Shown here: one piece after another, positions 1 through 11,828 of the stretch
Position numbering within the stretch: position 1 is the first letter of the stretch
Layout of the letters: each line of letters starts with the position of its first letter
Assembly (NCBI GenBank): GCA_030407005.1
Contig: JAUDYN010000004.1
Coordinates: forward strand, 2,108,001 to 2,172,000
Reading direction: 5' to 3'
DNA from: Desarmillaria ectypa
Lineage: Eukaryota > Basidiomycota > Agaricomycetes > Agaricales > Physalacriaceae
DNA: 64,000 nt
Made by a program: the position numbers and the translations under genes
The notes under the pieces: model-generated
The model's input: only the letters and a program-made list of their open reading frames with translations
The model's database searches: none
Told to the model about the DNA's origin: nothing

Positions 1-407
1 GGCACATAGTGACAGAATATCCTCTTTCTGATCAGCAGACCAGAAAAGAGGGTCATGGCTTTCTGGCGATGCGAAGAAGTCAGTATTGCAGACAAAAAGT
101 CTCAGAGCGACTGTAGCAATGCAGAAGGCCCAAAGATGGAGAGAAGAAAAAGAAATCCAGTAGCGATTTGCGATACCCTGTCGTTTCTCAGACATGATGG
201 GAGACTATGGCAAGACGTTAACTGGTCCTCATGGCACTATGTAGGTATGGTCGTGTTCATCGTTTCCCTTGTGACGTAAGTGATGCAACCGAGGGTGCAT
301 GCAAAGCAATTAATGATATTGATAAATGCAGTAGCTGGGTGTAGATACTTTCAAAGTTTGAATATTATAAAACGCTGTATGATGATGTAAATCTCACGTC
401 AGCGTCT
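1..407. other. Left edge, no gene supported
   Basis: Short open frames run on the + strand from base 1 to about 290, including a Lys/Arg/Glu-rich stretch near 120-160. None has a recognisable domain or a convincing splice pattern. This could be the 3' end or 3' UTR of a + strand gene that starts left of the window, converging on the Reb1-type gene. I cannot tell which. Confidence 0.3.
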
Positions 408-2592
408 CTACTTCTTGGATGAAGCACTTGGCCCTGCGACAGGCATGTCACTTTGAGTCTCGGTTTCGGCAATCGCGTTGGCGCTTGTTACCTTGCGTCC
501 AGCGCGCTTCTTCGTACCCCCAGTGACAGGTGCATTGACCTTCTTGGCTTTTAATATCTCCATGATTTCTGCTTACGCTGAGACTGATGAAATCAACAAG
601 TAAACAGAAACTGACACACCTTGATGGGTCATAAACTCGTGTCCTTTGACACCCCTCTTCATCGTCAGCCATCTTCGTTGTATAATATGGGGACTCCATA
701 GGTTCCACTGAGGATCAGGAATCATTTTCCAATCGATTTCACTGTCATCAAAGATCTGTAGGGAGTCAAGCCTACAGGGCAGTCATGTTGAAAGAGAACA
801 GTAACCGGATTAACGAGGCTTACTTATGAACGAGGATATATGAGTCTTGATTACCCCAACGAGGTTTTTGCCCTGCGTTTTTTGTGCTTGGATTTAAACA
901 GTCGGTCCTTCGAGAAGTTTCAAGCAAAGGCCGTACACTAGAAGTAGAAGATATGCGTACCATTTAATGCGACACTGTTGACGACTTCGTTTCCCGCACA
1001 TCCTCTGGCTGACAACGCCCCAGAAGACATCGTTATCGGCGTCACGTCCTTGTTTTAGTGTTAAGTCCGTGACAATTTTTGTGAGTTCCTCCTCCTCTTC
1101 TTTCGACCATTGCCCTTAGAGACCAGTAAACCCCGTGTACGTTCATGTTAGATTATCTTAAACTCACCGTTCACTCTTAATTCCCGGTTTTGTATATGGT
1201 TTCGATAGCGGTCACGACAGTCCATACCTCTCCGTCCGACATCCAAACCGACTTTCTCCCAAGACTGGCCGTGGTTGGCCACCGCCCTATAAGTGGTTCA
1301 TCAACAAGAACACCGAGAGAGAAAAAAGATACTCACTGCTTAAGCATGAGATCTTCTGCTGGTGTCCATTTTCCTTGCTGTTTAACTGGATGATGAGAAC
1401 GTCGAACGTGGTGATAAACAGCAATGATAGGTCTTTGATGTACAGCGGCGGCTGTTTGCAATTAAAAACCATAAACTTGCGACAGCGGAACCGACCTACT
1501 GATTTCAGACCAGAACGCGTTGTCTTTGCTTTTTTCGTCTTTGGGAAATATGACTTCATACATTTGTTCTTCAGATAACGATTTGGACTAATCGTGGCGG
1601 TCAAGTTAAAGTACGCGAGACATGAGTATTCACATACAAGGCGATACTGCTCTATCGCAGAACTGAGCTGCTGCTCTTCAATAACAGAAAATTTGCCTTT
1701 CTTGTAGACAAGACCTATTGACACGTTAGAAACTATAAACGGCTACAATGGTCAAAGTACCTTGAGACCTAGCGAGCTGATTCAATTGACCGGCACTTAA
1801 CCATTTAGTGGCAAGCATATGGGCGTGATCTTCACGAGTAAAACCGTCGGCCACAGCTACCCTATGTTCGGTTTCATTGGTACCATCGGAAGACCTCAGG
1901 ATGCTTTCGGATGTAGCAGGGATCTGGCCAACTGGCGTCGGTATGGAAGGAATGAGAACCGGCGATGCCCCGAAAGGGACATTAGCGGCGGTCGCCGCTT
2001 CCTCTAGCGACTTGAGAACATTGGCGATTTTGGATATATCGAGCTCCTGTAAAGCGCGAAGAACGAGGTCATTGGAGTTAGCATCGGAAAGCGGTGGATT
2101 TGAGTGGGACGTGTTTTGCAGATTGTCGGGAGATATAGCGTCGGCGGCAAAACCAGACAAGTGGTAAGGAAGCGGTGAATGCACAGCTTGGTCATCCTGA
2201 GGCGAAGTGCCGCTAGAAGCAGCTACCAGAGCAGATAAGAGCGCACTTGCCATGAGCTGGGAAGCAGAGTCCGACTCAGGTACACGGTCTGGAATCGGCT
2301 CGTTCGCGTCAAAAACGACGATGCCACTGGAAACTCCATCCTTTTGCTGCATATTCTCGCTATGAGAATTCGTACTCGACGTTCCAACACCCGCAACAAC
2401 CTCGCCGACAGCCGAATTGTGTTTCTTTCGTTTCTTCTTTTTCCGTGGTTTCAGAGTGGGGTCGACGTTCGTAGGCTCCTCAAAGGGTCGGCTTTCGTCT
2501 TCGCGCTTGCGTTTCTTTCTCCTTTTCGAAGAATCATGGTGTTTATGCGAGGCAAGGCTGGCTATAGGAGGCAGCGACGGCGATCTCGACAT
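408..2592 (-). CDS. reb1: Reb1/TTF-I-type Myb DNA-binding protein
   Basis: Multi-exon gene. The chosen start is the ATG at 2590-2592 (MSRSPSLPP); an in-frame ATG lies 30 codons upstream at 2680-2682. The N-terminal ~280 residues are disordered, with a basic Lys/Arg stretch near residue 30-60 that could be a nuclear signal. After an intron at about 1710-1760 come tandem Myb-like repeats: a segment with WSEITAAVHQRPIIAVYHHV, then GKWTPAEDLMLKQ, then SWEKVGLDVGR, and a last repeat with IDWKMIPDPQW and IIQRRWLTMKR. The order and the YHHVRR element match fungal Reb1, a relative of mammalian TTF-I, which binds rDNA terminators and Pol II promoters. Reading the third repeat cleanly needs a 51-nt intron near 1440-1500. 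The end is a short basic tail before TAG at 408-410. DNA-binding and nuclear location are family knowledge; the target site is inferred. Confidence 0.82.
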
Positions 2593-2766
2593 TGAGGGTT
2601 GTTGAGGGCTGGTCAGAAAATGGATCCCAAAAAGACTTGTCACATCGGACGCTGTAACGTCCGTGACACCGTGACAGGGCATTCGGCCCGGCCCAGCGCG
2701 TTGAGGTACGCCGTCGACTGCAACGAAGTGCAGTCACTGCAACTCTTGCTGTCCAACGAATCCACC
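2593..2766. promoter_or_regulatory. Divergent promoter, reb1 / acidic protein gene
   Basis: The start codons at 2592 (-) and 2767 (+) are 174 bp apart, head to head, so this stretch must hold at least the core promoters and 5' UTRs of both genes. I see no TATA element I would defend. Confidence 0.45.
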
Positions 2767-4055
2767 ATGACTTTCCGACCTAGGAACCCTTACTATCTGC
2801 GAATATCTGAAAGAAATGTTCTGCCACTCTATGTGAGCATTTATCTTCAGGACTCGTGAAAATGATCCTAATGCCTACAACAGCTTTATCTGGACGACCG
2901 GCATCTCGACTGGATGTCAGACAGGATTTTGCAACAGGCATTAGAGGATATTCGACCAAAGTTCTTCCGTTTTATGTTTTCACTGTGCTTGTGTCGTTGA
3001 AATGAGATGCAGCATTGTACTCAAGCTGAGAGCTGCATCAGAATCGCAAAGGAGATCCGATAAGAAAGGAACAGTTGAAACGCACAGAGGAGGTAAGTCT
3101 CTACCGTCTTCAGCCCTTCCCACTAATGTAGAAATTGTATACAGAAACATACCAATTCTGTTACTTCTTCCGTAAGGCTCAACCTCATTCGGTCCTTCTG
3201 AAAGTCAGTCTTCATATTTGCGTGCTTCAGCACGGTCATTTTGACATCTATTAGTCGCGGACTTTTATTACTGCTCCAAGACAATCTACAACGTCACTAC
3301 TTGCGGCAGCATCGGCTCCTAAATCGCAGAAACGAAAGCCCAGCAATGACGTGAGGAAATCGCGGAAAAAGCCAAAAACAAAAGAAAAAGGCAGAGCCCA
3401 AGAAGATGGCGACGACAGCTACGATGATGTTCCGGATGAAACAACAGAACGTCCTGCTCGTCGTTCACATAGGAGTAGACAAGTCGATGAAGATGTTGAT
3501 ATGGACGAAGACAGTAGTCATTCGTCGCCTGATTGGGATCTTGAAGGGGACTCCCAGGCTAGAGATCCGCCATTGGAACTCAAAACTGGAGAAGAAGAAA
3601 AACCCAAACCGATGTTGAGGGTCAAGTACCAGGGTTTCGATATATCCGAGCTTTGTCTCTGCATTGTTGTTGAGCCTTGGCCTCCCATCCGAATGTCGTC
3701 CATAGCTCCTCCATTCCTGCGCGCACGGTCACAAACTCCCGCCTTGAACAGAAACAGTATGCCTCCACCACCCATGCCGGAGGTGAGCACGCTGCGCCGT
3801 GAAAAGACACCCCTCTTTCTTCCCGATGAATACGAGCATGAGCGAAGCGAGACGCCAGCACCGTTCCCAGGGCGGTACACTTCAGTGGCCCCTTCAAATC
3901 ATGGTGATGACGATGACGACGACGGGTGGGGGATGATAGAGTTCAGCCAGATTCTGAATGCAGTGGGCGATTCCCGCGCCGGGGCCATTGATGAAGATGA
4001 AGACATGGACGGCGCTGTATTTTTTGGTGATGCTGACGAGATCAAGGAGCTGTGA
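2767..4055 (+). CDS. Uncharacterised protein with acidic C-terminal half
   Basis: I do not recognise this family. The start ATG at 2767 sits in a good context (CCACCATGAC). Exon 1 begins MTFRPRNPYYLRISERNVLP. A 51-nt intron (about 2834-2884) leads to a helical segment (LYLDDRHLDWMSDRILQQAL). The next junction, around 2965-3030, I could not resolve. Further exons give ETYQFCYFFRKAQPHSVLLK, then after an intron a Lys/Arg-rich block (about 3330-3400), then a long acidic and proline-rich tail with Asp/Glu runs near 3480-3530, 3900-3930 and 3990-4050. The basic block beside acid tracts suggests a nuclear, perhaps chromatin-linked, protein; that is inference only. It is divergent from the reb1 gene and its 3' end converges on MEF2. 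Confidence 0.6.
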
Positions 4056-4198
4056 TTTATCGTTATTCCTATTGTATCACTACAGGAATGTATTGCTATA
4101 GAATTTTCACCCACCCATCTATCTCATGGTGTTACATCCTCGCGACGCTGAGCTATTGTGTATTACACAAATCCAAGACATGTTGATGTCTTCGATTG

Positions 4199-6697
4199 TC
4201 ATGCTCTGCCAATTTCTCGCATTATTTCCAACTGACGCGGAGGTGATACCTCTCGGAAACCCGCGTTGGTCATCTCGAATTGGCCATATCCCCCCGACAG
4301 AGCGCGAAGTCGATTATTGTAATCTAGCATTCGGCTGAGGGGCGCAAGAGCGTGAATAGACCGCTTCAGCGACGAAGAGTTGCCTTTGAGTGCCGTTACA
4401 TTGGACGCAGAGGGTGAGAGAAAAGCAGGTGGTATATAAACACCATCAGCCGAATATGCTCGTCCCTCCTCCTCTTCAGTCATTCCAGAACTCATATCAA
4501 GGAGCTCAGCACTATGTTCCGTGAGATCTTTCGCCACCTTGCCGAGCGTGTCTTCACTTACGGTAATTTTGAACCGTGTAAATGGCTCCATGATAGGCCC
4601 CATACCCGCACTACGGAGGCGGTTCCGAAGAATCTTGGAACTGGCACCACTGAGTAGACTGATTGAAGAGGGCTTGGTGTAGCTTTTGACCTGGATATGA
4701 ACATGGGACATTGGCAGTGACGAATGCGGCGAATTGGATAGGGAACTGTCTATCCCAGCGGCAATACATGACTCATCGGTTTCCTTCATTCCAGTTTGAG
4801 GATAAGCAATGGGCATGCCTTTTTGATTAACCACAACGTTCCCATCCCAGAGGGACTCCCCGATCTCCCCTGCTTCCAGAGGGCGTATATCAAAAGATAT
4901 TCTAACCTCGATGCCAGCAACATTGGCAACTTCATCCTCTGGTCGGACTACTGAGTAATTGGGTCCAAGTGCTTCACGATAACTGACCCGGCGCTGACCA
5001 AATTCGAATCGCGCTCCCCATTCATCTCGCAGACGGCCTTCAACGATTTCAAGGTGTAGAGCGCCTAAGCCGTGCACAAGCATCTGTCCCTCTTGTGTAT
5101 CCACGCGAACTGAGGGGTCAGTGCGTGATATGGACTCCAGAGCTTCCGTTACGGGGTCCAAATCAGAATGAGACTGAGGCACAACTGAGGCGGAGATGAC
5201 AGAAGGAGGGGTAACGATAGTTGGAAGTGTGCCCGAGTCATTGGATACCTTTACTCCAGTGGATATAAGAGTATCGCCGGTGCGCGTGAATCTAAGGCCA
5301 ACAATGACGCCCACTGAGCCAAACGGAAGCTCTTCAACGTCCTGGGCTTCTGAGGCATACAACAGCTGGAGTTTCCCAACACGCTCACGCTCATTGCGAT
5401 TAGTATTGAGAAGAACACTTTGTCGTCTCAGAGTGCCTGTAAAAGGACATTAGGGGTATATTTAACAAGAACGCCAGAATGTACCTGAATAAACCCTGAC
5501 AAAAGTGAGCCATCCTTTCTTCTTATCCCACCCGACTTTCCAAGCAAGTACGCGTACAGGTACATTTATTGGAGGCGGTGCTCCACGAAGTACATCCAAG
5601 GGACTGGCGAACAGCTCTCCGATGTAGTCCATCACTAAATCCGTCCCTACGTTCTTTATGGCAGAGCCGCATAACACAGGTAAGATCTCGTTGCTGATAG
5701 ATGTCTGTCGCAGATGGGGCATGATTTCGTCGCTCTCTATACCAGCGTACGCCATGGGATCAGAAGGCAAGCTAATAAGCTTCTCCATCAAGGGTTCGGA
5801 AAAATTCGAGAGGTTATCGAGGAGAGCCATGCGGGCAGGAACGAGTTCACGAAGAAGCGGATGAGAGGGTGGAAGGATGTCAAATGCTTGAAACTCCTCT
5901 GTTGAGCGGGGCAGTGGATGGCGCGTTGCTTGTCCGTTCTCGTCCCATTTCCATACCTCCCATTTGACCAAGTCGACTAGTCCCTGTATACCGGGCTCTG
6001 CACGCGCGTAATCAGCAGGCTCAAAGGAGGCTACTGGTAGCGTCAAGGCAACTGGGAGGGGATGCAGCCGGTGTGTAAGTAACGAAGACAAAGAAGCGCT
6101 GAATGATGCACCGGGCCTGTCGAGTTTGTTCAAAAAAACTAATCTTGTTGCAACTTTATATCTGAATATGACCTTTCATGAGTATCCAGAGCTACGCTAA
6201 GGGTGGAACACACCTGTCCAATTGGCGCCAGACCCGTTTTGTTTGAGATTCGACGCCTTCTACCGAGTCCATGAGGACTACTGCGCCGTCTACAACCCTG
6301 CTCGCGCTCTCGACTTCCATACCAAAGTCAGCATGTCCAGGAGTGTCGATAAGATTAAACGTCCACTTCTTCCACTTGACAGGGATACTAGCTGACTGGA
6401 TAGTAATTCCTCGTTCTCGTTCGGCAGGTAGAAAGTCGGTTGTAGTGCTTCCAGTATCTACAGACCCAGATGACGACAGGTACTCGGACTGCAGTAAAAT
6501 GGACTCGGTAAGGGTGGTTTTTCCGGAATCTTCATTGTGTTAGAATAAAGTACCCATTTACCTTAAACACTCATACCAATGTGGGCGACAAGAGCCATAT
6601 TTCGTATGTTGGCAGCCACCGTCGTCGCCATTCCACGCCTGGAGAAGGGAATCCGTAATTTTCTTGCAGTTGACCGTGGCCATAGTCGAGCTAGCAT
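4199..6697 (-). CDS. MEF2: Mitochondrial elongation factor G 2 (ribosome-releasing factor 2)
   Basis: Translational GTPase of the EF-G2mt/RRF2mt type, which acts with ribosome recycling factor to split mitochondrial ribosomes after termination. The ATG at 6695-6697 gives a clear mitochondrial presequence ([20 protein letters not shown], rich in Arg). The G domain follows: NMALVAHI, then across an intron [10 protein letters not shown] (P-loop), ERGITIQSA (switch I end), DTPGHADFG (G3) and [11 protein letters not shown] (G4). Domain II, III, IV and V sequence runs through the exons at 5462-6133 and 4199-5362, with the terminal [13 protein letters not shown] region typical of EF-G domain V. It shares a 110-bp divergent promoter with STE14. 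The assignment to the recycling paralogue rather than MEF1 rests on the shorter, divergent domain IV and is less certain than the EF-G family call. Confidence 0.88.
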
Positions 6698-6807
6698 GGA
6701 GGTCGGCCAACAAAGGCAAGCCAGTTGCCGAGTTTGGATCCCTTTTTGTCCTCTTTTTGTCATGCGTTCCTTTTGTTCCTCCAACCCCCTCCTTTCCCTC
6801 CTTGACC
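6698..6807. promoter_or_regulatory. Divergent promoter, MEF2 / STE14
   Basis: Only 110 bp separate the two head-to-head start codons. The stretch is rich in pyrimidines on the + strand just before the STE14 ATG (CTCCTTTCCCTCCTTGACC), a common feature of fungal core promoters lacking a TATA box. Confidence 0.45.
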
Positions 6808-7788
6808 ATGGCAGATCCTGTGAATAGAATCGACTCTACAATACGCCAGCGACAGGCTGCAGCACCAGATCACCCTTTGAGCACTATTCCTAATGACATT
6901 AAACCGAATGGGCGAATCCCAAATACGCCGTTGGCTGCGTCTACCATCTCGTTTCTTCTTGGATCACTATTTTCGCTTGGAGTGTTCACTTTCGTGGTCG
7001 GCGGTTTTGAGCATTGTTGGTGGTCGACGTATCAGCTTGGGCTCTTTGCCGCGGCATGGTCGGCCTTTCATTGGGGTGAATTCGCCGTGACTGCTGGATG
7101 GAATCTCGAGAAGTGTAGTGTTGATTGTGAGTTGTGATTCTGTCCCGGTTTCGTGTTCTCATATTCCCCAGCCTTTCTCTTGGATAACGGCTCAATGTAT
7201 CATATTGCGCACGGTATAGCATTGGTTGAATATCTCGTCACTTTGTACCTCAAACCATCCTGGAAATCATATCCCTATGTCACTACTGTCGGTCAGGACT
7301 TTTCTTTGCTGCATATCTCGACGATATTGACGACGTTCTCAGGTGCCGTTCTCATCCTTGTAGGACAAGTGCTACGGTCAACAGCAATGATACATGCTAC
7401 CACTAACTTTTCCCACATGATCGCCTTCAAGAAACAGGATAGTCATGTATTGGTCACTGATGGTGTCTACGCGTAAGCTTTCACTTCGCGTTGCACAATG
7501 TCTCTGACGTTTACACAGATGGTTTCGTCATCCATCATACGCTGGATTCTTCTATTGGGCACTAGGAACGCAGCTAATCCTTCAGAACCCAGTGAGCTTC
7601 GTCGGTTTCGTCGTTGTTCTCTGGCGATTTTTCTACTTCAGGACTAGAGGTAGGCCAATTTCGTGCCCAACCTCAGTCATGCATTAACCACACCTCCAGC
7701 GGAAGAACGGGCATTGATCAAATTTTTCGGTGACGAATACGTCCAATACCGATGCTCTGTCAGTACCAAGATCCCATTTATACCGTGA
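6808..7788 (+). CDS. STE14: Protein-S-isoprenylcysteine O-methyltransferase
   Basis: ICMT family enzyme of the ER membrane that methylates the farnesylated or geranylgeranylated C-terminal cysteine of CaaX proteins (Ras, Rho, a-type pheromones) using S-adenosylmethionine. The start is the ATG at 6808. Several hydrophobic segments are seen (e.g. AASTISFLLGSLFSLGVFTF). The C-terminal catalytic region has all the family landmarks: DGVYAWFRHPSYAGFFYW, then EERALIKFFGDEYVQY, ending IPFIP before TGA at 7786-7788. Introns fall near 7126-7170, 7473-7519 and 7650-7699. In basidiomycetes, pheromone precursors are CaaX proteins, so this gene is probably needed for mating as well as for Ras/Rho function (family knowledge). 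Confidence 0.93.
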
Positions 7789-7932
7789 CGTTTTAAAGAT
7801 GATAGTTCTTTGAATTTTACGAGTCCATTCCGTCATAGCACACACTCCTAGGCAAAGGAAACGTTATATGCAGCATGTAGCCCGACCATATTGCATAGTA
7901 TCATAGCAGAGTCGACATGATGTAGGTATCGA

Positions 7933-8662
7933 TTACTCGTCAGTCTTGATTGCACCCTTCTCCGACACGTAGATACCATCCAAGAACTTCCGAATATCCT
8001 TGTTCCGTACGCGACAGATGCCGTGAATCGATGCGGCTAAAGCAAAAGATGAGCGATAACTTTGGCAAAACAAGACTAGTTGATACACACCTGACTGGGA
8101 AACGTTGTCAATGTCATTGCCCTCCAGGATAAGCTCATCCTTTTGGGCTTTTGATTCTGAGACGACGACACCACCCAACATGTTCACGTGCCGAACAGTC
8201 TTGAAGACGTTGAGTTGAGGATGAATAGTTGTATTGCAGAGTGGACGAACCTTTTCACCCAAGAAATTACGGATTTCCAATGCACGACCCGACTCCTGAA
8301 TGATGCAGTTGATGGGGAAATGGGCATAGACGGCACGCATCTTGTATTGGAAGCCCTGAATTGGCGTCAGCTTTGCGGTAGGGTTTCACGAACGGGCCTC
8401 TCACCTTTGTAACCCCAGTAATCATGTTGGTGATGAGACTTTTGATTGTTCGCAGGCAAGCTACGTGCTTCCTACCACCCTGCCACACTGCGAGGGTGAC
8501 CTTTGCGGTCTTTCCCTTGATAAGCCGAATGTCCATGTCGACATGGCGGACGTTCTTGGTCAATGTTCCCCGGGGCCCTTTGACAGTGATGAGGCGGGAC
8601 TTGATGGAGACGTCAATTCCCTCGGGAATGTCGAGTTCTTCTGTCTGGAGTACGTCCCGCAT
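7933..8662 (-). CDS. RPL9: 60S ribosomal protein L9 (uL6)
   Basis: Cytosolic large-subunit protein uL6. The ATG at 8660-8662 gives [20 protein letters not shown], matching the family's usual N-terminus, followed by [16 protein letters not shown]. The exons continue with [28 protein letters not shown] and [10 protein letters not shown], and end with [23 protein letters not shown] is at 7933-7935. At least two coding introns (about 8050-8095 and 8350-8400) are needed. The reading frame stays open upstream of the ATG, but that stretch does not look like L9; it looks instead like a 5' UTR intron that ends exactly at the ATG (separate entry). Length and order fit the family. Confidence 0.95.
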
Positions 8663-8822
8663 CTGGCAAACGAGGATAGTCAGCCCAAGGTCATCCAAAC
8701 GGCATCTCTTGCATCCAACACAAAATTCTGCAGGAAACGGGCAATAGCAGGATCCAGAGAATGCTGACACCAACGGAAGTCGTGTAGAGATACTCTGGAG
8801 ACAGCAGGACAGCAATACTCAC
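8663..8822 (-). other. Likely 5' UTR intron of RPL9
   Basis: Read on the - strand, a consensus donor (CTTCAACG|GTGAGTATTG) lies at 8822 and a pyrimidine-rich acceptor (CTCGTTTGCCAG) ends at 8663, directly before the start codon. The 160-nt stretch is therefore probably spliced out of the leader. Introns in the leader or at the start codon are common in ribosomal protein genes. I looked for a box C/D snoRNA inside and found no convincing C box. Confidence 0.5.
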
Positions 8823-9099
8823 CGTTGAAGCGTAATTTTTTGAGGCTGTCGAGGACCGATGGAAGATTTTTGCTGCCGGAAGTCGGCGCAGGGATTGAAG
8901 CGGAGATTTAAATGTGATCGTGAGAGCGTGGTGCGCTGTCAGCACTCTTTATACCGAACCACCGTCTGATCATCGTTCGTCGCCTTCCGTGGCAGTGGTG
9001 TAAGAGACAGTAATTTCTTTACTTCAAGTCTTTTTACTCTTTATCGCATTTCTTGTCTGATCGCTGCGGGCGAGAGTCGAATCTGTTCTAAGTCGAGCC
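8823..9099. promoter_or_regulatory. Divergent promoter region, RPL9 / PCF11
   Basis: Together with the RPL9 leader intron this makes 437 bp between the two start codons. The PCF11 side has a pyrimidine-rich run near 9010-9050 (TTTCTTTACTTCAAGTCTTT). Nothing else is clear. Confidence 0.4.
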
Positions 9100-11535
9100 A
9101 TGTCGCTCTACCAGCAGAGTTACTACACCCAGCCTGCCTATTCTGCCCCTGCTTTCTCTCCCCCAGTCGTTGGGTATGGTGGACCAGTCTATCCGTATCC
9201 TTTGCCATTTCCTCCAGCACTTGTCCACCACGCCGACCCAGTGTCTTTCCGCAAGGAATTCACAAATCGTCTTGCTGAACTCTCGGTCAATTCTCGTCCT
9301 ATCATCCAGGGCCTTTCTATACTCGCACACGAGTATACTCGTTTTGCAGATATTGTTGCCCAATGTCTCGAGAACCACATTCGCAGGGTGAGTCTTCCTT
9401 TCATCATCGTTATCGTCAGCTGCCACTCGCCACCGCTGTGACTCATACCTCATGGTTGTTCATCTACAATACGTGCGGTGTCGCTGTCATGTATATGTAG
9501 TTTAGTTGCATTTTATTGAGTAAAACACCATATAAGACTGTCGATAGGCGATATCGGCTTGATATCTCTGATGTCAAAATTTCCTTATTCTTGTTTTTCG
9601 CGTTCCGCGGATGGCTGACTAATCATTCAGGTACCTCCATGGATGAAGCTGCCGGCTTTTTATCTGCTCGATATGATCTCCAAGAATATTTATGATCCCT
9701 ATGCTCGCCACTTCGCCGCCTTTGTTGTTCCGCTGTTTCTAGAGACTTATGCTGAAGTTGATCCGCCAACCCGTAGCAAGATGGAAGAGCTAGTTCTCAC
9801 CTGGCGCACCGGATCACCCTCCGGCAAAGAACTGTTTGGTGTATCGTCGCAAGTCTCAATAGAACGCGGAATATGGGGCGATGGAGCAACAAGCAGCAGT
9901 GTACGTTTCCATGCCAAGCGCAAAACTTGTAAGACTAAAGCAGCGATTCAGTCTACGAGTTTCCGTGGTCCGACGCAAATAACGAAGTCCCAAGTCTTGA
10001 GCGAACTGGAATTCATTCTTGGTCAGAAGGAGCGTGCGCGGCAAGCAAATCCCTATGACCCCATCAATCAACAACATATAGTTGTTCTTCAGCAAGTAAG
10101 TTGTCTACCAGTCCTTTCCCAACACTGTGCTCACAGCCGTTGATAGCTTCGGAAGCTTGTTGAAACCGGCGTCTCTCAGCAAGAGCTACAACAAATCCTT
10201 GGTCAACTGCGAGTCCTCAGCCAAAACACAAGTCCTCCACCTCCCCCTTCGGTTGCCCAGTGGCCAGTCCAAACCGGCTTCTCTGGTCCCAGCCAGCCAT
10301 ACCCTCCGTCAACGGCGCTACAAGCACCTGCGGAGATAGTACCTGCTTTTCCACCCTTGGATGTCGTTGCAGAGTCTAAGCCTTCTGTTCTGTCCGTACC
10401 GTCGATGTCGACCCCTGTAGCCAATACGAACATAGCTCCTGCAAACTATGCCGACCTTCTATCATCCTTACTCAAAGCTGGTGTCGTTTCTAACGCAGGT
10501 ACGCCAGTCGGTGCCGGTGCAACTGCGAAAGAGGATAAGGCAGAACCCGATAATGCTCAGCGTCAGACACAGCGTTTGTATCGAGAGTCAGTTCTTGCGT
10601 ATGACGTTCAATTAACGACGAATGGGATAACAAAGTAAGCTTTTCGTAGATGAATGATGCCATGATTGCTCATTGATTATATCCATAGAATGCATTCCCC
10701 GATTCGTGATCTCTTGTACTCGAAGTTGTCCTCGCAGTGTAAACAATGTGGAATCCGCTTTGCTGATACCTCTGCGGGTAAAGAATCAATGCAGGAGCAT
10801 CTTGATATGCATTTCAGACAGAATCGTAAAGCAAATCAGAATTTGGGTCGGGGCCATAGTAGAAGTTGGTTTGTTGCAGTGGAGGTGCGTATTATGTGAC
10901 CATAACTGCTAGTATAATAGACTTATTGGGTTTCTTAGGATTGGATACATGATACGACTGATATTAAGGGCAAAGGTCGTGATGCAACTAGACGATTAAA
11001 CCCTACTGCTGCCGCAGCCGCTGAGAAAATTCAACGGGAAGCTGAACTACGACAGCAGTTTGTTGTTGTACCTCCTGGAGATGAGGCGAAAATGATTTCT
11101 TGTCCGATCTGTAAGGAAACATTGAAATCAGAATTTTTGGAGGACGATGAGGAGTGGGTGTGGAAGAACGCCATGATGAAGGATAGCAGAGTACGTTCTA
11201 TAATTTTTTATGTCTTTCAAGCTGTGGACTGACGTTTACTTTACCAGGTGTACCATGCTACCTGCCGTGCAGAAACACTATCCTCAAACAGCCTTGCAGC
11301 AAGGTTACGCACTGAGTTAGCGGGCCAGTTGCGCAGTCGTTCCGGGACTCCTGAAGCGCAAGCCCGGGCGTCGACGCCACCATCAGCCGTTAAATTGTCC
11401 CCAACTTCTCCTGAGTCGAAACTCGCGGGTTCCAAACGTAAGGTCGACGAGACACTGTCGATAGCAGGCAACAATGAGGCCGAGGGTTCTCCACCTTCGA
11501 AGAAACCCGCCTTGACTGTTCCAACTGCGGCATAA
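9100..11535 (+). CDS. PCF11: mRNA cleavage and polyadenylation factor subunit
   Basis: Pcf11 of cleavage factor IA, which binds the phosphorylated CTD of RNA polymerase II and couples 3'-end cleavage to termination. After a short Tyr/Pro-rich start (MSLYQQSYYTQPAYSAPAFS) comes the CTD-interacting domain, with FRKEFTNRLAELSVNSRPII and, after an intron, PAFYLLDMISKNI...YARHFAAFVVPLF. A linker rich in Gln, Pro and Ser follows. The C-terminal half has two zinc-binding modules: CKQCGIRF with HLDMHF (about 10740-10815) and CPICKE with YHATCRAE (about 11100-11270), as in Pcf11. The tail is basic and disordered. Introns lie near 9389-9630, 10095-10150, 10636-10690, 10885-10940 and 11190-11250. The next gene downstream, also +, is a Swt1-like nuclease. 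Confidence 0.9.
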
Positions 11536-11828
11536 GCATAAACATAAGTTTTCTCTTCTCTCTTATAATTTAGTGTGGACATAAGCACACATTTTATACT
11601 ATTTCATCCACGAGAACCCTCTGCATTTTGTACACACTACATGCATTTCATTAGATACACTGGCAATACATTATTCTGAGCATTTCATCTCGTGTATGTA
11701 GCGTGAATAATGAAACGGATTATTCGATTTCTATTTGATATTTCAGTGAGACTGTTATCACACTTGTCCTGCAACCACCACTGAAACCGACCAAGGCATT
11801 TTAAGCGCACTACAGGTGAGTGTCTGCA

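Noticed and set aside
1287..1724. Uninterrupted 145-codon - strand frame
   Set aside because: Only parts of it are coding. Reading it straight through breaks the Myb repeats; splicing out two short introns restores them.
8663..8822. Possible box C/D snoRNA in the RPL9 leader intron
   Set aside because: GGATGA and CTGA are present but too close together and without a full C box (RTGATGA) or terminal stem.
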